Assembly (NCBI GenBank): GCA_014773175.1
Contig: VXCM01003415.1
Coordinates: 1 to 64,000, forward strand
Direction: 5' to 3'
DNA length: 64,000 nucleotides
Origin: Lucifuga dentata
Lineage: Eukaryota > Chordata > Actinopteri > Ophidiiformes > Bythitidae
Shown: piece by piece, positions 1 to 13,700 of the stretch
Numbering within the stretch: the stretch's first letter is position 1
Layout of the letters: the number at the start of each line of letters is the position of its first letter
The notes under the pieces: generated by a model
What the model saw: only the letters and a program-made list of their open reading frames with translations
The model's database searches: none
Told to the model about the DNA's origin: nothing
Position numbers and translations under genes: made by a program

Positions 1-58
1 TAGATGGAGGCAGATGATTCGCTGTGGTGACCCCTGAAGGGAAAGCCGAAAGGAAAAG
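1..58 (+). mobile_element. 3' tail of an RTE-type LINE
   Basis: The first 58 bases are identical to the reverse complement of the 3' end of the LINE at 31179-31659. They encode the end of the reverse transcriptase ORF (RQMIRCGDP) and the start of its tail. The rest lies outside the window. Confidence 0.75.
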
Positions 59-780
59 AAGAGATAATTAGGATATAAATTTATCAACCAAACTATCCAC
101 TTTTCAGATTGTTTCTACACAGACTGAATCCTCACTAAAACTAGACGAGGCTACCAAGGCTAATAATCTTGCACATAAATTTTGCTAATAATCTTCCTAT
201 TTCCCTTGCATAAGATAAAAAAAAACACACAATCGAATAGTATTAAAATGGGATCGTAAGTCTTTCTTGCATTTCTGCTTTTGCAGAGAAGACAGATCAC
301 GCGATGCAAATGATCGGTTTATTAAAAGTGAGTGCAGCCGAGTCAGAATTAATCGCAAATAAATAAGTAAACAGGCATTAGCGTTGGGAAATTAAAACTA
401 CGCTTCAGCGAGGAATGAGTCTTGTGGCGCTTAAGCAGCAGGTCTGGGAACTGGAATCACATTCAGCGTTTGCTCGTTCCACTCACAGAGACGTTCTCTC
501 ACGCCGGCTTTCCACGTTTAAAAACTTCCTGAAAGTCTGAATCAGAGACACGAAGAGCCTTCATGGTGGCATCGTTTTCCACCGTGCAAAATCAATTGTG
601 GTTAACAAATTGGCCGTGACGTTTGGCCCCGCCACAGTGGGAGGACACCTTTTTCATGGATCCACCCATTTTTTTAAGGTCCTTATAGAGAGTGTGGGAG
701 GCCTCTTTCACAGCGAGGTGAGTGGAGCATAGAGACACGGCCACTGTGAAATCAACGCTGAATTATGCTCCACGTAACAC
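59..780. other. No recognised feature
   Basis: AT-rich DNA between the LINE tail and the first TTAA element. Open frames here are short and show no recognisable domain. Confidence 0.5.
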
Positions 781-1317
781 TTAAAGGACCATACCACCCA
801 TTTTACATGTTTGAGCCTAATATATTCAATTTTCATACATGTAATGTTACTGATAATCATTTCCCAAAGCATACTACTGGAACGGTGAATTAAAAATGTT
901 TTTCCTACCTTCCAGACCTCCATTGGTTTCAGTTCATTCTGCTATTAAAATCAACTTGTTGATACTNTCAACTTGTTGATACTGTAAACGTTCTTGGGAT
1001 AGGTAATCCATCATCACCAACAAGACGTGTATTCAGGTTTTTTTTAGAAGTTATGTAATTTTAGTGTTTAAGCTCAATAAAAAGTGTGGAGTGAATGTAT
1101 GCCTCCATCGGGGAATATAGTCCCAAAAGAAGACCTGCGTTTATGAAAAATTTAAAGGACCGTGACTTCATAAGTCTGTGTAACTATTAGCAGGAGAAAC
1201 ATGGATTTTTAAGGTGGGTGTATCACTGAATATTTGATTTTGAAAGATGAAGAGATTTTGCAAAATATCAGGGAAGCTGAAATACGGTTTTATCCTTTGG
1301 GTGGTATGGTCCTTTAA
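781..1317 (+). mobile_element. TTAA-flanked MITE, copy 1 (right terminal repeat mostly deleted)
   Basis: Starts TTAAAGGACCATACC and ends GGTATGGTCCTTTAA. The family is about 585 bp with terminal inverted repeats of about 90 bp and TTAA at both ends, which suggests a Kolobok/T2-like or piggyBac-like origin. No transposase is encoded. In this copy the right repeat jumps from TATCCTTTGG directly to GTGGTATGG. An N at 967 with a repeated 16-mer marks an assembly join. Confidence 0.85.
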
Positions 1318-4251
1318 ATATTTGTGCAGAAAAGTAATATCCTGAAATTATTTACACTTACGTATCAATAACAAACAGTTATTATACACTATAGATACTT
1401 AACTTGGTGATGTATTTTGACCTTTGTATTTCAATGCCACGCAGGAAAAAATACTTTATTCGCCTTTTAGCTGATCATTTCCATTCATAAAGCTCGCTTC
1501 CACAGCGCCACCATGTTGAGTGATGTCATACTCGGTAAGTCGGGGTAGATCATTTTCTTCCAGTCAGAGTTCCGACTTCAAGCGCTGTTCAACGCAATTT
1601 TTCAAGTAGAAGTCAGAAAATTCCAAGTTCCAAGGTAACTGGAACGCAGCATTAAAATCTGGTAATTTGAATATGAGGAAGTTGGGAAAGTTTTTACTCT
1701 ACAGCATTTTAAGAGGGGAAATATTGTAGTTTTTAACCACCTTATCTTTATCTGATGGCTGTATTTGTACTTAGCAGACTATTTTATACTCTATCACATT
1801 GGCTTTCCAAACACAAAGACTTTTAGATTATTTAAACTGTTTTTTAAATGTTTTCTCTGCCTGTCAAAGAGCATGTAATAATACTTTGTGTATAGAACTT
1901 ATAATTCTAATGGAGTATTTTTATATTGAAGTAGTACTACAATCCATGCTTTTGTGGGGTTGAAGTTTTTGATATTTTTCCTTTTTTTTTTACATAGATT
2001 ATTTTTATGAGCTAACATGCTAGAATAAAGCCTTTTTCAACATGTTTCAGTTTGTTTTGTACATCAGCAAATTATTAATCTAAAAATCTCGACCTCTGAA
2101 CCGACAGGTGGAGTTTGTCCAATCAGCTTTTCTCGGCCGTCCTCTGTCACGGCGGCTCTCCTTTNACCGACAGGTGGAGTTTGTCCAATCAGCTTTTCTC
2201 GGCCGTCCTCTGTCACGGCGGCTCTCCTTTGTCTCTGGCTTTTGTTTTGCTTTTGGATGCATTCATCTCTGCAGCGGCGAGCTGTTTGATGAAGCCTGCT
2301 GTTGTCAGATCGCACTTAACGGAGCAGCAGGTGGATTTGGAGTAAGATGATATAACAATATGGCTCATCATTTTGTTATACCAGCTGCTCCCCATGACAC
2401 TCGCCGTCCTTCCACTGTCACTCAATTTCTGTCTCTCTCACAACAAATAAACAGCTTTCAACTATTTTTTTTCCTCGTACCTCTTCCCATCCTTCCTGTG
2501 TAGCGTTTTCTTGATTACAAACATTTTTTTTTATCTCCTCTGAATACTAATTTTAAACTTTTCCAAAAGCATGGTGGAAAATACCTCTTTGTCTTAGGTC
2601 TAGCAAACCTTTCTCATATGATTGCTCCTCCACCCTCCACCTAACTCCTCATCCCTTCATCCCATCCTCCCACTATTTGCTATTCTCAGAGGGCAATCTG
2701 TGTGGCAAACGCCAGCTGCTTTTTTTTTTTTTTAAACCGGTGAAATGCCATAAGATTAGCAGGAGAAAGACATGTGGAATGTTTTGCCAGCACAATTATG
2801 TAGCATGTCACCTCATTAGACACGACAAAATGGAGCAAAATGCACGGTTGCAAGCTGTGACCTCTGAGGGGAGGAGCCGAGAGGCAAGGCTGAGGGTTCG
2901 CCAACGGGGAACAGGGAGCTAATTTTACTTCATAATGGCAACGGGACCACTTGAATAGACAGAATAGAGGGGACCAATGAGGTCAAGTGTCACCCACCCT
3001 GGCAAGATTTCTCTCTACAGAGCAGGCTCACACACACACACACACATACACACACACACGCATACAAACACACGCACCCCCAAAGCCCAGCCTCCCGCTG
3101 ACAATGCAGCCACGCCCCACACCCTTCCCTGCCTTTTGTGCCTCTTCAACAATGATTAACTGAGTTTGGCGATTCAGAGCATCTGCAGCAGCACAATGCT
3201 CTCTCTTACAAAACATAATGGAGTCAAACCCTGAGGCAAACAGTCTCTCTTTCTTCCACTGTTTTTTGGTTTTTTTTGGCCCCAAACTTTCCATCTCCCC
3301 TCCTGCTAACAGCCTCCTTTCTTTTCTCTTCCTTTATCCTCCATCTCTGCTTTACCCTCCGACTACAAATCTGCCCATTTTCTCCGAGCTTGTTAATGCA
3401 GGAAGAGCGGGCAGATGCGCTCGTCTTCCTGATACATAAAAATGAGATGCAGAGAAAAGACGGCGTAGGTGCCATGTGCTGCATTTGAAAAGACATTGAT
3501 TAGCTTAAAAAAAAAAAAAAAANAAAAAAAAAAAAAAAATCAATACGTAACCTTAAAAAACATCTCCAAGAAAAACTCGTGGAGCTGAGCAGGCTGATCG
3601 GAAAGAGAACTACGATGCTCATATCAGAAAGAGTAATTTAGAGGGAAAACAAACATACGACTCTTTAAAACCTGGAATTTCGACAATTAATTGCGGTTGT
3701 ATAACGACAGCAAAACATCTGCCTTCGTGCTATATGAAGGGCTAAAAAGAACTTGAAGATGGATAGTAAGACCGAGGAGAAGTGTTAACGGAAATGCTGC
3801 AATCTCAGAACATCACACCCCCAAGGCCATTCGCAGGAGGTGTGGAGGAGCTCACCTCTCTTCTCACCTCATCATTACAGGGAGAACAGGAAAAAGAGCG
3901 GTTACACTTTTTGTCGGTGTAATTAAACTAAATTGGCTGCCTCTCCCAAGCTGAAGCCAATAACCAGGTGTGTCATCACGCCTGTTTTCTCCGCTCCAAA
4001 AGTAGAAGCATCTCGTTTCTTCTCCGCTCATATCCTCTCCTGTCCTCCTACACGCCAGCTCAGACGCGCTATAAGAGGAAGCTCCTCATTCAGCCTTGAT
4101 AAGACACGCGCAGCTCGTTATCGCTCAACACAAACTCAGCCGTAGAGGGCAACTCTGGAGGCGGGGCAAGAGAATGAGATAGTCTCATCCGCAGGTTCGC
4201 CACTGTCTCACGTCGTTCAGCATGGACCGAGGCTCAGAATCCAGAAACGGC
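1318..4251. other. Non-coding stretch with tandem and assembly repeats
   Basis: Holds an assembly duplication (2100-2164 repeated at 2166-2230 around an N), a (CA)n tract near 3029-3059 and an A-run with an N at 3523. No exon or known element recognised. Confidence 0.5.
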
Positions 4252-4259
4252 GTCATGAC

Positions 4260-4957
4260 TAGGGACGGGTTGATACCACTTTTTTATGTCCGATACCAAT
4301 ACCAATACCACAACCTTGAGTATCTGCCGATACTGATCCGATCTTTTTCCCTCTCTAAAACAATTAAGCTTTTAATAATACGTTTGTATGGATGCACTTT
4401 GAAACTGTAAAAAATATTCTACTCTCCTAAAGAAAGAAATTCACTCAGTTATGCAATACTGCTGCTTCTTTTTATTTAGACTTTTTCACACAGAACTTTG
4501 AGCAGCATTTCTTGATTGGTCAGCACCATATAAACAAGAATGAAATTTTAAGTGCCGCTTTGTGCAAAAGTTTAAACCTGAGTATTCAGAAGAACAAAGG
4601 AATTCTAGCGCTGCTGCTGCCACCCCTCCAAACACTCACACTGCACAAGTTGCACTCGGCCGTTTTGTCTTGTTCTTCTTTTAGCTTAAAATAATTCCAC
4701 ACCGCTGACATGGTGACCGCTCGGCAGACATGTCTGGGCAACTGCTGCTCACGTGACACAAGCCGCTCTGTGTCATGATCGTGACACGCCCCCCTCTTCA
4801 TGGCATATCGTTAGAAGTGTAATTAAGCATTTACATGATAGTTTGAGTTTATGGATTGGATCGGATTATATTTTTAATTTCATCCAATATCTGATCCAGT
4901 GATTTTGGCCAGTATTGGACCGATACCGATACTGCATATCGGATTGGCGCATCCCTA
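4260..4957. mobile_element. Non-autonomous hAT element, 698 bp
   Basis: Ends TAGGGACGGG and CGCATCCCTA form imperfect terminal inverted repeats, with GATACCAATACC / GGACCGATACC further in. An exact 8-bp target duplication GTCATGAC flanks it (4252-4259 and 4958-4965), diagnostic of hAT. No transposase frame is preserved. Confidence 0.85.
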
Positions 4958-4965
4958 GTCATGAC

Positions 4966-6636
4966 CAAAAGCCACTTTCAGACAGACTGCAGTTACATGG
5001 AAAAATATTTCTTCAACCCGATTGAAATCATTCTGATTAGAGATTTGAGATTTGCCCCATAGCATTTCATCGGAATATAACTTTTTTTGCTGTGAAGCGT
5101 CTAAAGCATCGAAGGCTTTTTTTCTAACCTCATTCAGGAAATTAAATTCATTCATTCATTCATTCATTGTTCCTCCTGTTAGTACAGTTTTAAAGATGGA
5201 CCCACATGGTGTCCTGGGAATGTATTTGCGTTCCTGTTCTTTTTAATTAAGCAGCAATCTCAGCAGCACACTCTTCTTCTGTAATCTTTAACCAAGGAGA
5301 GAGTTCAAGAGGAGCTTTACAGTTCACCAAGAATGGTAAACGGTAAACTCCTTCCTCCGCCAAAGACCGGGAGTCGGAAAGTCCGAAGCAAAGACTGGCG
5401 GGAGAGAGTTGTTCTCAGAGTTTACTGATCAGCAATGGAAGCAAAATTTCCGAATGAAGCAGCATCAGCTAATGTTATCCACGTAGACAAATGTGCAGAA
5501 ATAATAGATTTATTCCAACCAGACAGAAACTATCGGATTAAGCCTTTACGTTTATTAGGCGCTAATATTTTTTGATTGAACAGATTATAAAAGGTTGAAA
5601 ATTCCTTCTGATCAACCCAGACCGCACCAGGCCAGTCTCTTCTGATTAAGGCAGTTACATGAGGCATTTTTATTCTGATTAGGTTATTATTCTGATTATC
5701 AGTGGAACATTAGGGTCCATGTAAACACAGCTCGTGTTGTGTCCATATCAGGGCTGTGTCATATCATGTCATTCAAGAAAATACCGGCCTCATTCAAGTA
5801 AATACCAAGAAATCACAAGTTGCGTGAGGTGGAGCCAGGTATTTGCGACCGAAACAAGCAGCCAGGCATAGCGTTAGTTAATGTAGTTATGCTCCCAGAA
5901 AAGGTGAAATTAGCAAATCGATGACTTTTTGTTTGGTGGTGTATAAACAGGGTTAGCCTAGCCACTTCGCTTCGCTTCAAACACATTTTAGCGGCGCATT
6001 ACATTCTTCACATTGTCTTGAGTATTGTTATCGCATTATTGCTCAACCATAGTTCATATTATCTGTTCAGGTGAGATCGGTTTAGGTCTCAGTAATGTAA
6101 AAGTTCTAAAATGACCCTAGCTGCAGAAAAAGCCACAATGCTTTTTTACGATTGGTGCCTGTCATGCGACAGTGGGGAGATTTTTCTCTGATGGTGCTGA
6201 GAATGGCATCAAGGAAGAGTTTTGGTTCTTAGTGATGAATTTTAAAACTCCACGGCTGGACTGTAATAAGTTTCACCTAGAATTACACTGCCTGTTTTAT
6301 AAAGCACGTGAACACAACTGGCTCGGAATCCAGCAGAGTTCTTTTCCTTGTAGTGACTCTGACTTGAGGCCCTAATGTGGAAATTATTACAGCACTGATT
6401 TAAAAAAAGTGACATTTACTATATTCTTTATATATTTGGATGTTTAGACCATAACCTTGTGTATGCTGCATCTATTAACCTGACAGCACTAATCTCAGAG
6501 CCGTAAAGGAAGAGTTGCTGAAATAACTAGGTTCTTGGAATTGAAATTGCTAGTATGATTTTTTTTTTTTTTTTTTTNTTTTTTTTTTTTTTTTTTACAT
6601 TTACAAAAATCTCATCTCTTCTCTTCTCTCCTCCAG
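4966..6636. other. Non-coding stretch before the first cdh20 coding exon
   Basis: Contains an (ATTC)n tract at 5145-5168 and a T-run with an N at 6578. Otherwise nothing recognised; presumably intron downstream of an unseen 5' UTR exon. Confidence 0.5.
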
Positions 6637-6720
6637 GACAGGAAACAGCAAATATTCGATCAGATCGATTTGAAGAAACAGAAAGAGGAAAAAGTGTCTC
6701 TTTATACTCTGTTCTTCACA
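6637..6720 (+). other. cdh20: cdh20 5' UTR part of the first coding exon
   Basis: A pyrimidine-rich tract ends in CTCCAG at 6631-6636, a good splice acceptor, so the exon should start at 6637 and a further 5' UTR exon must lie upstream. The in-frame codons before 6721 contain no ATG, so the ATG at 6721, followed at once by a signal-peptide-like sequence, is the start. No promoter can be placed in the window. Confidence 0.65.
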
Positions 6721-6951
6721 ATGGGAGGCCGGTTCCATCTCCTGGGAGTTGCCAGCACCTTGGTCCCTGTCACTCTCTGTATCTTGACCTTTCTGCCCCA
6801 TAGCCTGCTGGGTAAGCAGGCCGTGGCATTGACAGAAAATGAAAACGGCAGCAGTTCAGCACTGCTCCAGAGAGTGAAGCGAGGCTGGGTCTGGAACCAG
6901 TTTTTCGTCCTGGAGGAGTACACTGGACTGGAACCACTATATATTGGAAAG
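6721..6951 (+). CDS. cdh20: cdh20 coding exon 1: signal peptide, propeptide, start of EC1
   Basis: Residues 1-77, ending LEPLYIGK with donor GTCAGT in phase 0. Includes the signal peptide, a propeptide of only about 23 residues, the RVKR cleavage site at 51-54 and the mature start [15 protein letters not shown] with W56 and W58. The next intron (6952-10965, about 4.0 kb) holds several transposon remnants. Confidence 0.92.
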
Positions 6952-9900
6952 GTCAGTACACGCCACATGTGATACATGATCAAATACTTACCTAAAAGTA
7001 CATCCAAAATACGGTACAGTGTAGAGTTTTCTGGCCCAGTACAGAAGCAGCTCACATGTATGACCCTTAGGCCTTTACAGTTTGTGCATCTCATGTGAGA
7101 AGCACTTGAGCATATGTGTTCTAACTCTCAACAAACTTTCGGCGTTCTGCTGCACCAGTACAGCTCAGACAGCCGACAGGGGAGCAGAGCGAGCTGGAGG
7201 TCATCTGGAGCCGGGCCAGAGTCAGCGAACAAATGCAAAAGAAAAGATCATGTGAAGACAAGCTTCACGAAAACAAAACAAATAGGCTGTGAATCGATTT
7301 TTAAAAAATTAAATTCATCGCAGAGATTCCTGTAACTAACCGCGATTAACTGCAGAAACTTGTAAAACAAAACCCTGAATACACGTCTTGTTGGTGATGA
7401 TGGATTACCTATCCCAAGAACGTTTCAAGTATCAACAAGTTGATTTTAATAGCAGAATGAACTGAAACCAATGGAGGTCTGGAAGGTAGGAAAAACATTT
7501 TTAATTCACCGTTCCAGTAGTATGCTTTGGGAAATGACTGTCAGTAATGTTATTACGTGTATGAAAATTTAATATATTAGGCTCAAACATGCAGAATGGA
7601 CGGTATGGTCCTTTAAAAGGTCACACTGGTGAGCGACTGAGTTTGTGTGATTTTAGTGTGAGCATATAGTGTTAGCCACAGGAAGTGGGGGGAAAATAAA
7701 AACATTAGCATTGTCTCCGGAAGTGAAAAAGCGGATGCGTTAATAGCGTTAATTTTTCCAGCCTGAGAAAAAACAAAAAACAAAAACAAAAAAAATCCCC
7801 CTTCCAACCCTCTTCTGTCCACATCGAGCAGAGTCAGACAAAAGTCATCGAGTTAATTGACTTGAACCAAGGCTTCACTAGTCAATCCTGTTCCACGGAG
7901 GTAGACAACCCGTCTGCACACTCCTGACACGCTCTCAAAAAGAACAGTGGAGGGAGACGCTCACATGGCCGCTTTGATTGCTCAGTCGCTCAAGTGAACT
8001 GAACATCTGATCGATCATTATAGGTCCGGTCATCCTCAGCCTTGAGACAGAACAGTCTTACAAACAGCAACAAAAAATAGCCATTAGTCTTCCTCCACAA
8101 TAGGTACTGCATCTTTGTGAGGAAAGTCTTTAAATGCCATAAATACCGTGTGTTATTTTACATGCATGTAAGCTGCACATTCAGAAAATCTCAGTGATTC
8201 ACAAGCTGAGCTACTAGAAGCCAGTATCAAAGGTGGAAACTAACATTTCATGTATTATACAGAAATTGTTTTTTTAGGTACTTGTACTCAAGTATTTCTA
8301 TTTTGTGCTACTTTCTACTGTACTTCCACTGCAGAAGAGTAACACGTCAAGATAGAAAGTAACACATCCTTAAAGTCCAGATCCTGCAAAAACGTACCAT
8401 ATCTGCACGTGGTATGCAAAATTCCTTCAGCTGCATGTTAAATGTTAAATACAGAGGTGGAAAGTAACTAACTACATTTACCAGTACAGTTTTAACTTTA
8501 CACTTCAGGGTCTGCTGCAGGATTTCTGTTATTTCTTTATCATTTCCTTCTTTCGTTCATTTTTTCCATTTCAGACTGTTTTCTCCCACTCTTGCCTTCC
8601 TCTGTTCCTTCCTTGGTTTTTAATGATTTCCTGCCTTCCTCGACTGATCCTGTCAGGTGAATAACCTTGAATGTCCACTTGGATTAAAAAAAAAAAAAAA
8701 AAANAAAAAAAAAAAAAAAAAATTCTTCACTTTCAGTACTTATTTTTATTTTTGATACCTGAATGCAGGATTTTACTTGTAATGGGATATTTCTGCAATT
8801 TGGTTATTACTTTTAATTAAGGATTTCTTCTTCTCACCTCACCCTCACCTTTTCCATTTCTCCACGGACTTCTCTTCAAGCTAACCTCTCTGAATGAAAT
8901 GAGTGAATCTGTCAGGCAAGGCTACCTAAAGCGCCACTCAGAAAAGGAAAGCATTGTGGGATATGACATGGCAGGACAGAGATGTAGCCTGGCCCTTTTG
9001 CTCTTTTTTTTTCCCCCACTTTTTCTCCTCTGCTCACCCTACCTTGCCATTCCTCTCCTGAGGCGTGGAGCAGACTTTGTATTCTGAGCCTTAGGGATGT
9101 TGGAGGTTTGGACTTTGGGCCGAGACCAAGCAGGTAATTGATAGCCTGAGTGTCAGACTCCCTCTTTTCATTGGGCTTGGCTGGAAAGGAAGGATCAGTG
9201 GAGGAGAAAGCAGATGAGCAAAAGGTGGAGGGAAGGCATCAGTCTGAGATATATCACCATAAGACACAGTGCTGAATGGTGTGTTGATTAAAAAATCTAT
9301 TCTAGGCTGAGCCGAGCTTTGCAGGGTAGAGTGCAGGTCGGCACGCTGCCTGCCGAGAGAGGAAAAGCTGTATTGTCTGCTTCTTTACAATGATAGGCGT
9401 TAGTGCAGATTGCTGCTGAACTACCACCAGAATAACCGTTTTAGCAGTTTGAAAACTTCCGTTTTGTCATTTCACCGAACAGCTCCCAACAACAACAACC
9501 TAAAAAACCCTAATGAAAGTAAAAGAAGTACGTCTGAGAGTCAGCAGGGAGTTTCTGAATGCTACGTTGCGCAGTGCTGGCAGAACTCACTGTGTGCGCC
9601 TGTTGATTATGTTAGGCAGACATCAACAGTGAGATTTAATTTTTGCTGCTCCAGTAAGTAAGTAAAAGCACTCATACGCAGAGACCCTCTGAGGACAAAG
9701 TGTGGACTGATTGCACACCAACAGGCTGGCATTTGTGCGTACAGGACACAAAAGACGTCTGATTGCTCTGCAGGGCTCGTGGCAAGGAAAGGGAGCAAGC
9801 TGCGATTAGACGACTATGTACAACTACTTACAGCTGTTAAGTTACACGTACAGTCTAACCACACATTACCCAGGAGGCTGACTGCTAATTTACCCGCTGG

Positions 9901-10722
9901 TACATTTAGGAGACTGTTTATAATGCTGTCATATATAATTTTATGCAATTATATGTATACACAGGACAGACAGAGTAACGTTAACGCTCGATGAAAGGAA
10001 TTTTAAATGTGCTGATTGCCAGAGCTCTTTCTGGCAATCAGCAGATGACAAAGGCCAGAGGTGGAGGTAAATAAATAACGGGCTGGATGTCGTTACATGT
10101 TACTTTAAAACAGCTAAAAAATAAAAAATTTTAAAAAATTAAAAAGAAGTAGAAGAAAGAAAGAAGATGAAGAAGAAGAAGAAATGTATTGATAGAGCAC
10201 TTTTCATAGGCAAATAGTGCTTTATAATCAAAGATAAAAATAGAAATAAAATACAATATTTTAAATAAAACAGGTAAACAGTACAAAATAAAGCATAAAG
10301 ACAAAACAAAAACTGGGGGAGTTTTTTACAATCCAAAAAGCCTGATTGAATAAAAGCGTCTTTAGCTGCTTTTTAAAAGTATCTATGGCAGGGATGGGCA
10401 ACTGGCGGCCTGCGGGCCAGATACGGCCCACACCTTTAATCTATCAGGCCCTCAGATGACTTCTCAATTAATAAAATGAAAATTATAACAAGTGTTTTCC
10501 TTTGTTATTACCACCACCCATCAGCAGAGGGCGCTCAGTCATTACTGATGCTGTAATTTACCATCAATTTCGTTCTAGCAAAACTTTCAAAGAAAGAATA
10601 AGATCGGGTCAGGTCTGGTGGGGGGAGCAGCACTGCATGTTAAAATCCAGGAAAAGTTATTTTCCTGTTATTCCTTATTTTTCTCCAAGAGCAAACGTCT
10701 CATCTTTTTTCCTCTCTGATGG

Positions 10723-10759
<37 letters not shown>

Positions 10760-13700
10760 GAGTTGAGTTGGGTCTGGAGGCGGGCTTTGACCATGACAAT
10801 AAAATTTTATTGGCCCCATCCTCATTAAAGTTGCCCATCTCTGATCTATGGAGTTAAGGAGCAAAGTGAAAGAGGAAGCTCGTTCCATAGTTTTGGCATT
10901 CTGGAATTCTGGAATAAAATGTTTTTCAATTGACATGTACACATCTGACTCCTGACTACCCACAGCTCCACTCAGACATGGACAAAGGAGACGGCTCCAT
11001 TAAGTACATCCTGACGGGTGAGGGTGCGGGCACCACATTCACCATCGATGACAGCACGGGGGACATCCACGCCATCCAGAGGCTGGACAGGGAGGTGAAG
11101 TCCCAGTATGCGCTCAGAGCCCAGGCCCGCAACCGCCTGACGGACAGACCTCTGGAGCCCGAATCCGAGTTCATCGTCAAGATCCAGGACATCAATGACA
11201 ATGAACCAAAGTTTCTGGATGGACCCTACTGGGCTACCGTGCCTGAAATGTCCAAAATAGGTGAGTATGAGGAGGAAGACGGACAGACGGCAAGCAGAGA
11301 GATGACAGACAGATGTTCAGACAGATACGCTACCTATGCTTGTCTTGTTTTTTAAAGAAACAGAGTGAACAATAGTGAAGTACATCATGGTCGTGCAGTT
11401 TTCATCGCTGCTTGAGACGCTTTTCCTTCCAGACTCGTCTCCATCTGCTTCATTCACTATTCATGAATCACTTTGGTGGTTACTTTGAAGTAAATAAGCA
11501 AAATCCCAGAGCTGTTACTGCCATGGCTACAATTTTACAGATGGCACAAACCAAAATCATTTGATTTATGTAATGTTAAGGTAGCTGAGGAGCGTCTCTT
11601 TCTCCTCCTTATATTCGTTTCATTCTCTCTTAACTTCCTGCTGTCTCTCTCGCTGCTCTCTCTGTATTTTGTCCACTCCTCCCCCATCCTTCCCAAGGAA
11701 CATCTGTGATCCAGCTAACTGCTACAGATGCAGATGATCCCACATATGGCAACAGCGCACGTGTGGTCTACAGCATCCTGGAAGGCCAGCCTTACTTCTC
11801 AGTGGATGCCAAGACTGGTAAGGCTGCAAAAAATTTCTTCCAGTCCAGTGACTTTACACATCATTCAACTATTTTTATTATTTTATGAGTTAAAAATACC
11901 GTAAATGCTCTAATAGTGGCCGGGGCCTTTATTTACCTCAACTGCGGAGAAAATCCGGCCTTTATAAGATACAGGCTTTTATTGGAGATGGGCCTTTATT
12001 TCTAATTAAGGATTTATAACTACGTGCTTCTCGCCAAACCTTCCCTTTGCTGTGTCATAGTTTATTTGTGTCCTTCAGTTTTCCATTAAAAACCCTGGAA
12101 ATGATGACCGCGGTAAAATCCGTTAAGTCATCGCTCCCTGCAACAGTTATTACGGTAGGTGTGCTGATAGACGCACCATAACTACATTTAAGAAAAGAAA
12201 AAAAACACCGCCGCTATNGGTAGGTGTGCTGATAGACGCACCATAACTACATTTAAGAAAAGAAAAAAAACACCGCCGCTATGGAGAAACATTTCACAGT
12301 GATCATTCCTCTAATCAGCTTTTATAAAGGTTCGCTTTCACCCATTTTATCCACATTCTGGGTTGGAACAACAGCAGAGCATCACTCGCTCCTCGCCGGG
12401 GAGGAGCTCCATGTTTATGGTATTTGTTTCACGCCAAGTCTGCTCGTTCCTTCTGGCTGAAAGGACAACGGCTAGAGGTTTATAAAGCGGTTTGGTACTT
12501 AAAATGTAGATAATGTCATCTGGTTACGAAGCCCAGGCTGGCTCAAGGAGAGAGAGAAAAAAAAAAAAAAGNAAAAAAAAAAAAAAGGCATTCAAATGAT
12601 TTAGTAAGTCATTTTTCCCCTTCTCTGTGAGCCTCCCAGGCTCCATAGTCAGAGTTAGCAGCAGCAAAATATACTAATATTATTTGCCTGGACCAGTAAC
12701 AGACATAAACCAACCCGGCCTTTATTGGGGATCGACCATTATTTGAATACTGGCTTTTAATAGAGAATTTACAGTAAAGCTATGCATGAATGATGACGGA
12801 TGATTCGCTAAAGTGATGCTTGTGTCAAGAAAACTCATCGCCAGTAGTCAGACTTTTCTAACACTTGGCTGACAGCTAGTGTTAACTTCCCATCATGTGT
12901 CAAACACTGCAACACACTCTAAGTGCACAACAGTCTGATTTTAGCAGCTTGAAGCCCTCGTGCACCAAATCACCTCTGTATTTGGGAAGCTCTCAGCATG
13001 GCTCCTGTTGTTGCTATGAAACTACTAAAATCTCATATGAAACATGGTGCTTGTTTGTTTAAAGCAGCATAATTTTGAGCTGCTTTCACTTCATGCTAAG
13101 AAATGTTGAGGTCTAAAGCCTGTTTACGCTTAATTTTAATGACGCACACACATACGCTCATTAGGGCTGGATGATATAAACGATATAAAGTCACATTGCG
13201 ATATTAAAAAATCTTCGATATAAAAATGAAGACTTCAATATAAAATCGATGGAAAATACAGCTTGAAAACAGTTAATGACGGCTCAAACAGCTAATAGCT
13301 TGTCAGAATTGGAACAAACTAGCCAATCAGGTGGCAGTGTCATAATAACAGCCCGCCCACTTCCTCAAAGCAGCATCTTGCTAAATGCCGGTAAATTTCA
13401 CCACACGGTAAAGCTCGTGTGGTGAAATGTGAGCGAAAGACAGACAAAGATGTCAGAAAGTGATGACAGTGCAGAAGAAAAAAAATCAGATGATGAAGAA
13501 AGGGAATGAATGCTGACAAAGCACAGCTGTAAAGAAAACTTATTTTACCGTCTGCAGCGCTATGTTACGGTGTTACACAGCAGCGACTTCAAACCCGTCC
13601 CCCGGGACGGAGACGCTCCACACCAACAAACTAGCATACAGTCTGCTTTTTCAGCCGTCGCACCATCCGACCAAAAAACACAGAAACGCAAAGACATTCG

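Larger units (their letters stand above)
6952..10965 (+). other. cdh20: cdh20 intron 1 (4.0 kb)
   Basis: Holds a truncated TTAA MITE (7373-7616), hAT-like fragments (about 8232-8840), an old LINE-like repeat (about 10160-10925) and a hAT element nested in it. No internal exon recognised. Confidence 0.85.

Noticed and set aside
708..923. Small frames repeated in several places ([17 protein letters not shown] type)
   Set aside because: They are reading frames across copies of the TTAA MITE, not genes.
2100..2230. Tandem repeat of 65 bp
   Set aside because: Exact repetition around a single N, the same assembly artefact as in the cdh20 exons.
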